A stretch of DNA of 8,167 nt from contig JANYHQ010000539.1 of assembly GCA_025358985.1 (NCBI GenBank), positions 1 through 8,167 of the forward strand, given 5' to 3'. The notes below the pieces were generated by a model. It was not told the DNA's origin, did not search any database, and saw only the letters and a list, made by a program, of their open reading frames with translations. Origin of the DNA: Acidimicrobiales bacterium (GTDB lineage Bacteria; Actinomycetota; Acidimicrobiia; Acidimicrobiales; JANYDT01). Within the stretch, counting starts at the first letter, position 1; each line of letters opens with the position of its first letter. Both the position numbers and the translations under genes were made by a program. Shown in pieces: positions 1-7,170 of the stretch.

Positions 1-729
1 CCAAGGGCCCATCTTCAGCCGTATCAGGCAACCGAGAAGTACGGGCTGGTGTTCGTATGTTTGGGCCAGCCACGCGCACCCATCCCCACCATCGTGCAAG
101 AGAACGACCCCACATTCCGGCGCATCAATACCGAAGTCGACGTGTGGCACACATCGGCCCCACGTATGGTGGACAACTTTCTGGACATCGCCCACTTCCC
201 GTACGTTCATACCGGTACGTTCGGCCGTGCCCAGGACACTCAGGTACCCAAGATCGAGTTGGTGCAACTCGACCAGGAATGGTTCGGTTACGAGTACGAG
301 GTCCTGGCCAACAACAGCGACCTCGGTACTCTGGCCAGCGGCCAAACGGGCGGAGTGGTGGAGCGTTCGATGTGTACGGGCTTCAATCTTCCCTTCACGG
401 TACGCAGCGACATCCACTACGGCACCGGGCTGTCGCACATCATCTTGTTGCTGTGCACTCCCATCGACGACGTCACGTCGTATTTCACGTTCGTCATCTG
501 GCGCAACGACGACTTTTCCGTTTCGGCCGAAGAGGTGATCCGATTCGATCTGGCCATCGGCGCCGAGGACAAACGCATGCTGGAGATGGTGGGCGGCGTT
601 CTGCCATTGGATCAAACGACGTTGGTGAACGTGCAAGCCGACAAGTGCTCGGTGGAGTGGCGTCGTCGCCTCATCGAGTGGATGCAACCGCCCTCAACAG
701 CAGGGGACGTGACAGGCTCTCTCCCATGA
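1..729 (+). CDS. Rieske-type aromatic ring-hydroxylating oxygenase alpha subunit, C-terminal part (5' end outside window)
   Basis: The reading frame is open from base 1 to the TGA at 727-729. It gives the last 242 residues of a protein whose N-terminal Rieske [2Fe-2S] domain lies outside the window. The fragment begins at the usual junction after the Rieske domain (EKYGLVFVCLG). It then carries the mononuclear-iron motif N-x2-D-x2-H-x4-H as N59, D62, H65 and H70 of the visible part (bases 175-210). The likely third iron ligand is D190 in AEDKRMLE (base 568). The protein ends with the common WRRRLIEW helix. Such enzymes use an electron-transfer partner and O2 to hydroxylate or O-demethylate aromatic or related substrates in the cytoplasm. 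The catalytic domain looks intact, but the substrate cannot be read from this portion. No reductase or ferredoxin gene is visible. The stop overlaps the next gene's start as ATGA, so the two are probably co-translated. Confidence 0.9.
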   Translation, partial: PRAHLQPYQATEKYGLVFVCLGQPRAPIPTIVQENDPTFRRINTEVDVWHTSAPRMVDNFLDIAHFPYVHTGTFGRAQDTQVPKIELVQLDQEWFGYEYEVLANNSDLGTLASGQTGGVVERSMCTGFNLPFTVRSDIHYGTGLSHIILLLCTPIDDVTSYFTFVIWRNDDFSVSAEEVIRFDLAIGAEDKRMLEMVGGVLPLDQTTLVNVQADKCSVEWRRRLIEWMQPPSTAGDVTGSLP

Positions 730-3107
730 GCGCCCGTCCCGCACCACTGCATCTCGGCGAGAGTGTCGACGCCACCACCCACGCCCGTACCGGTACCCCG
801 GTGACGCTGGCCCCCGCAGCGCTCACCACCCATGGAGTCATCGTGGGCCAAACCGGATCAGGGAAGACTGGTTTGGCGTTGGCCATGATCGAGGAGGCAA
901 TGCTGGCTGGAGTGCCATGCATCCTCATCGACCCCAAGGGTGATTTAGCCAATCTGGCCCTCACCTTCCCCAACCTCAGTACCGAGGAGTTTGCGCCCTG
1001 GGTGGAGTCAGGCGATCCCGCAGTGGCGGCCCAGCAATGGAAGGACGGGCTGGCCGGGTGGGGTATCGACGGCACCGACATCACCAAGCTCCGCCAAGCC
1101 GCCGACGTGGTGGTGTGGACGCCTGGCTCCACCGCCGGACAACCCCTCAACCTCATCAGTTCGTTACGCGCACCTACCAACGCGGCCGATGCCGAAGCTC
1201 GGGCCGACGAAGTGAATGGCACCGTCAGCGGACTGCTGGGGCTCATCGGAGTGGAGTCCGATCCGCTGTCGGGGCGTGAACACATCCTGTTGGCCAACCT
1301 GGTGGAGCGGTCATGGTCAGCTGCCACCGATCTCACCCTGGAGGCCTTGCTCACCCAGGTCCAGACCCCACCTATCCGCAAGCTCGGCGTGCTGGAGCTC
1401 GATACGTTTTACCCTGCCAAAGATCGTCAAGACCTGGTGATGAAATTGAACGGACTGTTGGCATCGCCGTCGTTTGCATCGTGGTCGGCTGGTGATGCGC
1501 TGGAGATCCCCACTCTGTTACGCAACCCCGCCGGTAAGGCCCAGGCATCGGTGATCTCCATTGCTCATCTGTCCGACGAGGAGCGGCAGTTTGCCGTGGC
1601 CCGTGTGCTGGGTGCGCTCATCACGTGGATGCGGGCCCAGGCCGGCACCAGTGACCTACGCGTACTTATTTATATCGATGAGGTCCTCGGCTATGTGCCG
1701 CCCACCGCCAACCCCGCCACCAAAGCACCCATCCTCACCCTGGTGAAGCAAGGCCGAGCATTTGGCGTAGGCGTGGTGTTGGCCACCCAGAACCCGGTGG
1801 ACGTTGACTACAAAGTGTTGTCCAACGCCGCCACATGGATGGTGGGTCGTCTGCAAACCGAGCGCGATCGCGATCGTCTGTTGGAGGGGATGCGATCGGC
1901 GGCCGGGGGCGTCGACATTGCCGCACTGGGTGCCACCATCTCCGGATTGGCCAAGCGCGAGTTCGTCTTACAACGCTCGGGCGCCGACCATCCTGCGGTG
2001 TTCACTTCACGCTGGGCCATGTCGTATCTCCGGGGGCCGCTCACTCGCCAGCAGATTGCCCAGTTGCAAGGCGCCGCGGCCACTCCAGCCGCTCCTGCCG
2101 TTGGCGCATCTGCTCCCGCCACCCCAGCCGCAACAGCCGCACCCGCTCCCGCTCCCGCGGTGTTGGCCGACAACGAGACCTCCGTGGCCCCTGCCGGGCC
2201 GGCGGATCGTCGGGTGGGATGGACTGACGCTGCCGCGCCGTGGCTGGCCCAAGTCGGAGGGGCACCCAACGGCACCCGGTTCGAAGCGGCAGTGGCGGCG
2301 CGTATCCAGTTGCTCTTCGATGACGACAAGGCGGCGGTTCGCGAAACGCAGGAATGGGAAGCCATCGTGTACCCCCTGGCCATGCCATTGGACCCGGCGT
2401 CGGCGGTACAGGTGGACCACGACGATCGCGACTTTCGCCGGGAGGCTCCCGCCAACGCCACCTATGTACTGGCCGATGTGGATCTCAGCAGCCCGGCGTG
2501 GTGGAAGGCGGCCGAGAAGGCGCTCACCGATCACCTCGTGGCCAACACCACTTTGGCGGTGCGCCGAAATGAGACGCTGGGTCTCTGGGGGCGCCCCGGA
2601 GAAACGGAGGCCGACTTCGCCACCCGCTGCGACACCGAAGCTGATATGCGCGCAGATAAAGATGGGGCCAAGCTGCATGCCACGCTCGACGTGAAGACGG
2701 ATCGGGTGAAGGGGGCATTGGCCGATGCCGAACGTAAGCGCGATCAGCAGAAAGCCGATACTCGCTCCAGTCGTACCAACGAGCTCATCGCCGGGGCGGG
2801 GGATCTTCTGGGCGCTCTCCTCGGCGGTCGCCGCAGCGCCCGCTCCATTGGCCGCGCCGTTCGAGGCGCCAGCAGCCGACGCACCACATCGTCGAAGTCT
2901 GAAGCCCGGGTGGAAACCGCCGAAGGCGTCATCGTGGCCAAGAGCGACGAGTTGCAAACACTCGAACAGCAGTTGGCCGATGAGTTGTTCGCCATCGACG
3001 CACGGTGGAGCGAGGCAGCCGAAGCGGTGTCCTCCGTGCCTATCCCGTTGGAACGATCGGACCTACGGGTACTGGAACTTCAGCTGGTGTGGCTGCCGGT
3101 CAACTGA
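726..3107 (+). CDS. HerA/DUF87-like P-loop ATPase with C-terminal coiled-coil region
   Basis: 793 residues from ATG 726, which overlaps the preceding TGA (ATGA). The frame is open much further upstream, but family-like sequence (LHLGESVDATTHARTG) begins only after this ATG, and a weak AGG lies 9 nt before it. Walker A is GQTGSGKT (41-48). The IDPKGD motif (68-73) is typical of HerA/VirD4/FtsK-type ATPases. Walker B is LIYIDE (314-319), with E319 as probable catalytic base, followed by ATQNP (353-357), a sensor-like motif. An Ala/Pro-rich linker at about 449-485 separates the ATPase from a C-terminal region. That region ends in charged, probably coiled-coil helices interrupted by a short Gly/Arg stretch (GALLGGRRSARS) and finishes with LVWLPVN. 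No signal peptide or convincing membrane segment is seen. The family probably forms ring hexamers that move DNA or protein, but the substrate of this branch is unknown to me. No NurA nuclease, conjugation or restriction gene lies nearby. Confidence 0.88.
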   Translation: MSARPAPLHLGESVDATTHARTGTPVTLAPAALTTHGVIVGQTGSGKTGLALAMIEEAMLAGVPCILIDPKGDLANLALTFPNLSTEEFAPWVESGDPAVAAQQWKDGLAGWGIDGTDITKLRQAADVVVWTPGSTAGQPLNLISSLRAPTNAADAEARADEVNGTVSGLLGLIGVESDPLSGREHILLANLVERSWSAATDLTLEALLTQVQTPPIRKLGVLELDTFYPAKDRQDLVMKLNGLLASPSFASWSAGDALEIPTLLRNPAGKAQASVISIAHLSDEERQFAVARVLGALITWMRAQAGTSDLRVLIYIDEVLGYVPPTANPATKAPILTLVKQGRAFGVGVVLATQNPVDVDYKVLSNAATWMVGRLQTERDRDRLLEGMRSAAGGVDIAALGATISGLAKREFVLQRSGADHPAVFTSRWAMSYLRGPLTRQQIAQLQGAAATPAAPAVGASAPATPAATAAPAPAPAVLADNETSVAPAGPADRRVGWTDAAAPWLAQVGGAPNGTRFEAAVAARIQLLFDDDKAAVRETQEWEAIVYPLAMPLDPASAVQVDHDDRDFRREAPANATYVLADVDLSSPAWWKAAEKALTDHLVANTTLAVRRNETLGLWGRPGETEADFATRCDTEADMRADKDGAKLHATLDVKTDRVKGALADAERKRDQQKADTRSSRTNELIAGAGDLLGALLGGRRSARSIGRAVRGASSRRTTSSKSEARVETAEGVIVAKSDELQTLEQQLADELFAIDARWSEAAEAVSSVPIPLERSDLRVLELQLVWLPVN

Positions 3108-3597
3108 CGGGCTGCAGCAGACCGGTACCCACGTCGTAGATGAAGGCCCCCAGTTCCACCCTGCCCTCCAGCAAGGGGTGGGTACGCAACCGTTCCAGAT
3201 CCGACGCCAGTACCGCTCGTTGATCGGTTACCACCATGGGATCCCACTCATCGGCGGATCGACCAGCGGATTGGGCCACGCGGGCCCGCAACAAATCGGC
3301 CGACGGTGTCACCATGGCGCAATTGGTGTGCCCCACCACGGCAACGCGATGGACATTGAGCAAATGGACGGCGGCAATCATGGAGCGGATGACGTCGTCG
3401 GTGACACGAGCGCCAGCGTTGCGCAGGATCTTGGCGTCGCCCGGGCGCAGGCCGAGCATGGCCAAGGGCTCTATACGGCTGTCGATACAGGTGACCACAG
3501 CCAGTCCTCGGGCGGCGCGGGGATCGATGCCGGCAAGATCAAACGTATGCGAATACCGCTCGTTGGATTCCAGCAGGTCGTCGAAGGCGGTGATCAC
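3100..3597 (-). CDS. Beta-class carbonic anhydrase (Rv1284-like)
   Basis: 165 residues from a GTG start at 3597 that overlaps the TGA of the upstream hydrolase gene (GTGA). It catalyses reversible hydration of CO2 to bicarbonate in the cytoplasm. The zinc ligands are visible as C37 in CIDSR (37-41), H90 and C93 in HTNC (90-93). The D39/R41 catalytic dyad is present. The segment RNAGARVTDDVIRS (59-72) and the ending FIYDVGTGLLQPV are characteristic. Length and motif spacing fit the short beta-carbonic anhydrases of actinobacteria such as Mycobacterium tuberculosis Rv1284. This is assigned from memory of that family, so the exact clade is inferred. No clear Shine-Dalgarno site precedes the GTG, which suggests translation is coupled to the hydrolase. 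The 3' end overlaps the convergent ATPase gene by 8 bp. Confidence 0.93.
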   Translation of the reverse strand: MITAFDDLLESNERYSHTFDLAGIDPRAARGLAVVTCIDSRIEPLAMLGLRPGDAKILRNAGARVTDDVIRSMIAAVHLLNVHRVAVVGHTNCAMVTPSADLLRARVAQSAGRSADEWDPMVVTDQRAVLASDLERLRTHPLLEGRVELGAFIYDVGTGLLQPVS

Positions 3598-5075
3598 CGT
3601 GGAATCATGTCACTCGGTGTCAGCTCGTAGAACTGCACCAATGGCCGCACATGGGGTGACAACTGCACCTCCAGCGTCATCAACCCCGCATTGATAACGG
3701 CAGTGCCCTCGCACGTATTGCGTACGGAGAGCTCGGTGATGACCAGCGGGCCGTGCTGGGCCACAAGCGCCGATGCAGCCACTCGGCGACGATCGGCACT
3801 CTCGTCCAAGTACACGTTGTCGGCGAACAGCGCATCGGCAACGGTGTTGTCCCAATGATTGAGTAAGTCCACCACGGAATGTATGGCCGCCACCAGTGCC
3901 GGGGCGTCCACCTGACGCAGTGCAGGCAATGCACCCTGGGCGTGGAGTAACTCCAGCAGCTCCAACGATAAATCCCCCATGCGCGCATACCTGATGTTGG
4001 CCATACAAATGACACCCACTCCACGATCAGGCAACCACCGCATATGAGACCCATAGCCTGGCAGGCCACCACCATGGCTCACCGTGAATCCGAAGTCGAG
4101 GTCGTGAGTCACCACCACTCCCATGCCGTATCCACTCGATGACAGCCGAATACGTCCTGCGTCGGACTGCTTCACAGTGAGTGGTTCATCGCGCCATACC
4201 TGCTGGAGCTCGCGACGTGAGGCCCGGCGCAGTGGTCCGTCGTCGACACCATCACGGGCCGGAAAGCTGTCGGCCAGAAACGCCACCCATTTGGCCACAT
4301 CTCCCACGGTGGTCCACAGCCCGCCCATGGTGGCAAACCCTCCGTCGCCCAACGGTTCTGGCTCGGCCTCCAGGTGATCGTCCTGCCAACGATACGGCGG
4401 GGCCACCACCAGATCTACGGGCAGCTCATCGCTCTGCCATACCGTGTAGCGCATCTTCAACGGGAGGAACAGCTGCGTGGTGATGAAGTCCTGAGCGCGC
4501 ATACCAGTCACCGACTCCAGTACCCGGCCCAGGATGGCGTAACCGTAGTTGGAGTACACAAACGCCGTTCCGGGGGACGTGGCACTGGTGGCGCCAGCCG
4601 CGAACAATGCGTCCATCTCCGCCGCCGTGGCATGAAGATGGCGATCCGCCCACGCATCGTCGGTGGCCAGACCCGAGGCCATCGTGAGGAGATGTCGAAC
4701 AGTGAGTTCCGGAGCGTCGGTGGTGGGCGCCGCGATCCGCAGGTGGGGCACGTGGCGCACCACCGGATCATCGAGCGCCAGTAACCCTCGGTCACGAGCC
4801 AACAACACTGCGGCGGCGGTGAAGCTCTTGGTCATCGAAGCAATGCGGTACAGGGTGTAATGGTTGGGCGCATAGTTGGCGCCCTCATATGGCTCACCGG
4901 TGGCGCCCCAACGCGACAGTTCGCCGTCGGCCACCAATCCCCACACAATGCCTGAGGCGTGATGAGCAACGGCAAAGTGCTCGACGTGATCGCCGATGAG
5001 TCCTACGACGTCGTCGGAGAAGATATGCGCGGAGGTCAAGCGGAAACGGGGGCGGCCACCGGGTGCGGCATGCAC
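3594..5075 (-). CDS. Serine hydrolase of the beta-lactamase/class C PBP-like family (PF00144 type)
   Basis: 493 residues from GTG 5075. The serine beta-lactamase fold is shown by S80-M-T-K83 (SxxK, nucleophile and general base), Y174-S-N176 (YxN) and H334-G-G (the KTG-equivalent HxG), in the right order and spacing. This family includes esterases, D-amino peptidases and class C beta-lactamases, so antibiotic resistance should not be assumed. No N-terminal signal peptide is visible, so it is probably cytoplasmic, unlike true beta-lactamases. After the catalytic domain there are about 115 extra residues (roughly 376-493) of separate character. The gene overlaps the upstream moeB by 40 bp with the GTG start. 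An alternative TTG at 5039 (protein beginning MTSAHIFSDD, 481 residues) would overlap the moeB stop by only 4 bp (TTGA), matching the overlap style of its neighbours. Neither start has a strong Shine-Dalgarno site. Confidence 0.88.
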   Translation of the reverse strand: MHAAPGGRPRFRLTSAHIFSDDVVGLIGDHVEHFAVAHHASGIVWGLVADGELSRWGATGEPYEGANYAPNHYTLYRIASMTKSFTAAAVLLARDRGLLALDDPVVRHVPHLRIAAPTTDAPELTVRHLLTMASGLATDDAWADRHLHATAAEMDALFAAGATSATSPGTAFVYSNYGYAILGRVLESVTGMRAQDFITTQLFLPLKMRYTVWQSDELPVDLVVAPPYRWQDDHLEAEPEPLGDGGFATMGGLWTTVGDVAKWVAFLADSFPARDGVDDGPLRRASRRELQQVWRDEPLTVKQSDAGRIRLSSSGYGMGVVVTHDLDFGFTVSHGGGLPGYGSHMRWLPDRGVGVICMANIRYARMGDLSLELLELLHAQGALPALRQVDAPALVAAIHSVVDLLNHWDNTVADALFADNVYLDESADRRRVAASALVAQHGPLVITELSVRNTCEGTAVINAGLMTLEVQLSPHVRPLVQFYELTPSDMIPR

Positions 5076-6220
5076 AGCTCGTCGTACTCAGCAATAACCA
5101 GATCGGCGGGGTCGACGGAGCACGCCGGGCACTGCGGATCACGGCGCAAATTGAACGTCCGGAAGCTCGCTTCCAGGGCATCGTAAGTAAGCAGACGACC
5201 GGACAGCGACTCACCCAAGCCGAGCAGCATCTTGATGGCCTCCATGGCCTGCAATGACCCAATGATGCCGGGCAGTACGCCAAGGACACCGGCTTCGGCA
5301 CACGACGGTGCCATGTCGGCGGGCGGAGGCTCGGGCAGCATGCACCGGTAACACGGACCGTCGTAGGGCTTGAAGACGCTCACTTGACCTTCGAAGCGGA
5401 AGATGGCGCCCATGACCACAGGGATGTTCTTCTTGAGTGCGGCATCGTTGAGCAGATAACGGGTGGGGAAATTGTCGGTGCCATCCACGATGAGGTCGTA
5501 CCCATCGATGATGGCAAGCACGTTGTCGGCGCCGAGGCGAACGTCGTAGGTGACCACGTTGACATCGGGATTGAGCAACGTCAGCGTCTTCTTGGCCGAA
5601 TCCACCTTGCGATCGCCTACGCGATCCATGTTGTGCAAAATTTGGCGCTGCAGGTTGGAGTAATCCACCACGTCCATGTCGATGACGCCGATGGTGCCCA
5701 CCCCGGCCGCCGCCAGATACATGGCGGCTGGTGATCCCAGTCCGCCGGCTCCGAGCATCAGCACCTTGGAGTCGAGCAACTTGAGTTGACCAGCCTCACC
5801 CACTTCGGGCAGTAGCAGATGGCGCTGATAGCGGTTGCGTTGCTCGGGAGTCAGCGATACCGGCACCTTCCAGTCACGCCCCTCGTTCTTCCACTTTCCA
5901 AATCCTCCGGCCACGCTCAGCACGTTGGTGTATCCCAACTCACCCAGCGTTTTGGCGGCGAAGGCACTGCGGACGCCTCCGGCGCAGTACACCACCACGG
6001 TGGCGTCATGGTCGGGGATGCGGGCTTCGACCTGCGCCTCGAGGTGACCCCGCGGGATGTGAACGGCGTTGCGTAGTGCTCCCTGGTCGTACTCGTCCGG
6101 CTCACGAACATCGAGTACCACCACATCGGGCGTGGAGGCAATGACGGCCTCCGCGGCGGCGGTATCGATTTCGGTGATCTCGGTTTTGGCGGATGCCAGG
6201 AGGTCGCGGAACGTAGCCAT
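5036..6220 (-). CDS. moeB: Rhodanese-MoeB/ThiF fusion: sulfur-carrier adenylyltransferase/sulfurtransferase
   Basis: 394 residues from ATG 6220; a weak GGTAGGG lies about 8 nt upstream of the start. Residues about 15-118 are a rhodanese domain with LDVREPDEY (36-44) and the active-site loop VYCAGGVRS (C79). Residues about 125-370 are an E1-like MoeB/ThiF domain. It has RYQRHLLLPEVG (130-141), the ATP-binding GAGGLGSP (157-164), SNLQRQILH (188-196), DGTDNFPTRY (246-255), C307 in PSCAEAG, and zinc-type cysteine pairs C290/C293 and C364/C367. E1 enzymes of this kind adenylate the C-terminal glycine of a small ubiquitin-like carrier (MoaD, ThiS or CysO type), and the rhodanese then supplies sulfur to make the thiocarboxylate. 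Products feed molybdopterin, thiazole or cysteine synthesis. The order is rhodanese first, the reverse of mycobacterial MoeZ. No carrier gene is present in the window, so the pathway is open. Confidence 0.92.
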   Translation of the reverse strand: MATFRDLLASAKTEITEIDTAAAEAVIASTPDVVVLDVREPDEYDQGALRNAVHIPRGHLEAQVEARIPDHDATVVVYCAGGVRSAFAAKTLGELGYTNVLSVAGGFGKWKNEGRDWKVPVSLTPEQRNRYQRHLLLPEVGEAGQLKLLDSKVLMLGAGGLGSPAAMYLAAAGVGTIGVIDMDVVDYSNLQRQILHNMDRVGDRKVDSAKKTLTLLNPDVNVVTYDVRLGADNVLAIIDGYDLIVDGTDNFPTRYLLNDAALKKNIPVVMGAIFRFEGQVSVFKPYDGPCYRCMLPEPPPADMAPSCAEAGVLGVLPGIIGSLQAMEAIKMLLGLGESLSGRLLTYDALEASFRTFNLRRDPQCPACSVDPADLVIAEYDELCMPHPVAAPVSA

Positions 6221-6310
6221 GAACTAAACCCTACCAATTCTGTCGGAATTCGGAGCCGACCGTTTCAACACGGCTGCGACCCTCTCCATTCCGGTTTCGT
6301 TCCGGCTACC
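6221..6310. other. Intergenic gap between sirtuin and moeB, leader of moeB
   Basis: 90 bp between two leftward genes. On the minus strand it holds the weak GGTAGGG ribosome-binding candidate (6235-6229) and a small dyad AATTC-TGTCG-GAATT (6236-6250; 5-bp stem, 5-nt loop) just upstream of it. I found no matched -35/-10 pair, and no stem followed by a T-run after the sirtuin stop. The gap may therefore be read through, giving one four-gene transcript, but a weak internal promoter cannot be excluded. Confidence 0.4.
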
Positions 6311-7072
6311 TCAGGCGGCCACCACGGCGGGCAGCAACTCGCCGATGGGACCACGCAGCACCACATTGGCCAGCAGGTCCATCTCGGTGATGGACCCATT
6401 GATGATGACCACGCGCGCACCCGCCCGCTGGGCCACCGGCACCATCTGATTCACCGGTCCCACCGCCAGGGTTGATCCCACAGCCAGGAGAAGATCGCAG
6501 GCGCCCGCAGCGTCGATGGCCCGCCGCAGATCCGCGGCCACCAGGTTCTGACCGAAGCTAATGGTGCTCGACTTCACCACGCCCGCACAGTCCGGGCACG
6601 ATGGGTCCGCCTCGCCGGCGCGTACCCGCTCCAGGAACACCTGCATGGGCCACTCGTGGCGACACGACCAACACACTGCTCGATGCATACTTCCGTGCAC
6701 CTCCACCACCAACGACGCACTGGTGCCTGCTCGTTGGTGCAACTCATCGATGTTCTGGGTCACCAGCAATGCCATACGCCCTGTGCGCTCCAGTTCCACC
6801 AGCGCTCGGTGACCAGCGTTGGGTTGGGCGTCCCACGCCGGTGAATTGATGCGGTTCTGCCACGACAATTGACGAACTTCGGAATCAGCCAGGTAGTGCT
6901 GCAGCGAGGAGGTGCGCTCAGCCTTGGGATTGAGCGTCCACAGCCCTTGCGGCCCACGGAAGTCGGGGATACCGGAGTCGGTGGAGATGCCAGCCCCGGT
7001 GAGTACCACTATGCGCTGGGCCGCCCCCACGAGTCGACGGGCATGTTCCAGATCAGCTGTGTCTTCCACCAC
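6311..7072 (-). CDS. Sir2-family NAD+-dependent protein deacylase (zinc-binding, SIRT6-like signature)
   Basis: 253 residues from GTG 7072; a second GTG at 7069 is equally possible, because AGGA at 7080-7077 lies 4 nt from the first and 7 nt from the second. Sirtuins remove acyl groups from lysines, consuming NAD+ and yielding O-acyl-ADP-ribose and nicotinamide. Visible motifs are GAGIS (26-30), DFRGPQGLWT (37-46), TQNID (105-109), catalytic H126 in HGS, zinc cysteines C134/C137 and C159/C162, SFGQ (172-175) and VGSTL (198-202). The GPxGxWT stretch resembles SIRT6/SIRT7 rather than E. coli CobB. Aligning from the DSEV/DPDL stretch onward, the CobB Y-x2-R acyl-pocket motif appears here as W71-Q-N-R74, so strong desuccinylase activity is doubtful (inference). 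No transmembrane or signal segment is seen. It is the first gene of the leftward run and may be co-transcribed with moeB 90 bp downstream. An acetyltransferase partner is not visible. Confidence 0.94.
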   Translation of the reverse strand: MVEDTADLEHARRLVGAAQRIVVLTGAGISTDSGIPDFRGPQGLWTLNPKAERTSSLQHYLADSEVRQLSWQNRINSPAWDAQPNAGHRALVELERTGRMALLVTQNIDELHQRAGTSASLVVEVHGSMHRAVCWSCRHEWPMQVFLERVRAGEADPSCPDCAGVVKSSTISFGQNLVAADLRRAIDAAGACDLLLAVGSTLAVGPVNQMVPVAQRAGARVVIINGSITEMDLLANVVLRGPIGELLPAVVAA

Positions 7073-7098
7073 TTCATCCTGGCATCACCACATCCTGT

Positions 7099-7128
7099 TT
7101 GATAATGCATGAAACAACATGTAATACT
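7099..7128 (+). promoter_or_regulatory. Candidate sigma70-type promoter for the 7181 gene
   Basis: TTGATA (7099-7104) matches the -35 consensus TTGACA at five of six positions. Seventeen bases later comes TAATAC (7122-7127), or in the 18-bp register AATACT (7123-7128) preceded by TG, an extended -10 arrangement. The predicted transcript would start near 7134 and leave a leader of about 45 nt before the GGAGG site. The evidence is pattern only. Confidence 0.4.
7102..7127. promoter_or_regulatory. Imperfect inverted repeat, possible operator between divergent genes
   Basis: The arms ATAATGCATG (7102-7111) and CATGTAATAC (7118-7127) match as reverse complements at seven of ten positions, with a 6-nt AAACAA centre. 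The dyad spans the -35/-10 spacer of the rightward promoter candidate, a usual place for a repressor site. No regulator gene in the window is an obvious partner. Confidence 0.25.
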
Positions 7129-7170
7129 CGAACTCCACTCCCCCGCAGTCGAATTCCAACGCCTTGATAC

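Noticed and set aside
57..725. The frame of the ATPase gene is open far upstream of ATG 726, across the whole Rieske gene.
   Set aside because: The upstream translation is rich in Arg, His and Pro with no family-like pattern, whereas the Rieske frame over the same bases has clear iron-binding motifs. It is an out-of-frame shadow typical of GC-rich DNA.
1863..1874. Palindromic GCGATCGCGATCG-type stretch in the ATPase gene.
   Set aside because: It encodes ordinary Arg-Asp-Arg-Asp codons in frame and occurs once in the window, so it is probably chance in GC-rich coding DNA.
2007..2957. Long antisense open frame of 316 codons opposite the ATPase C-terminal half.
   Set aside because: Its translation is low-complexity Gly/Arg/His with no recognisable motif, and the plus-strand gene explains the region.
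2725..3630. Rightward 301-codon open frame spanning the ATPase end and the carbonic anhydrase antisense.
   Set aside because: It crosses two well-supported genes and its translation is compositionally odd (Gly/His repeats from the antisense of the carbonic anhydrase).
3594..5075. Antibiotic-resistance beta-lactamase.
   Set aside because: The fold motifs are present, but there is no signal peptide, and the HxG and tail fit the broad esterase/peptidase-like branch. Resistance cannot be claimed.
6284..6307. TTCCGG repeats with a possible CCGG stem after the sirtuin stop, considered as a terminator.
   Set aside because: The stem is only 4 bp with no T-run on the transcribed strand, too weak to call.
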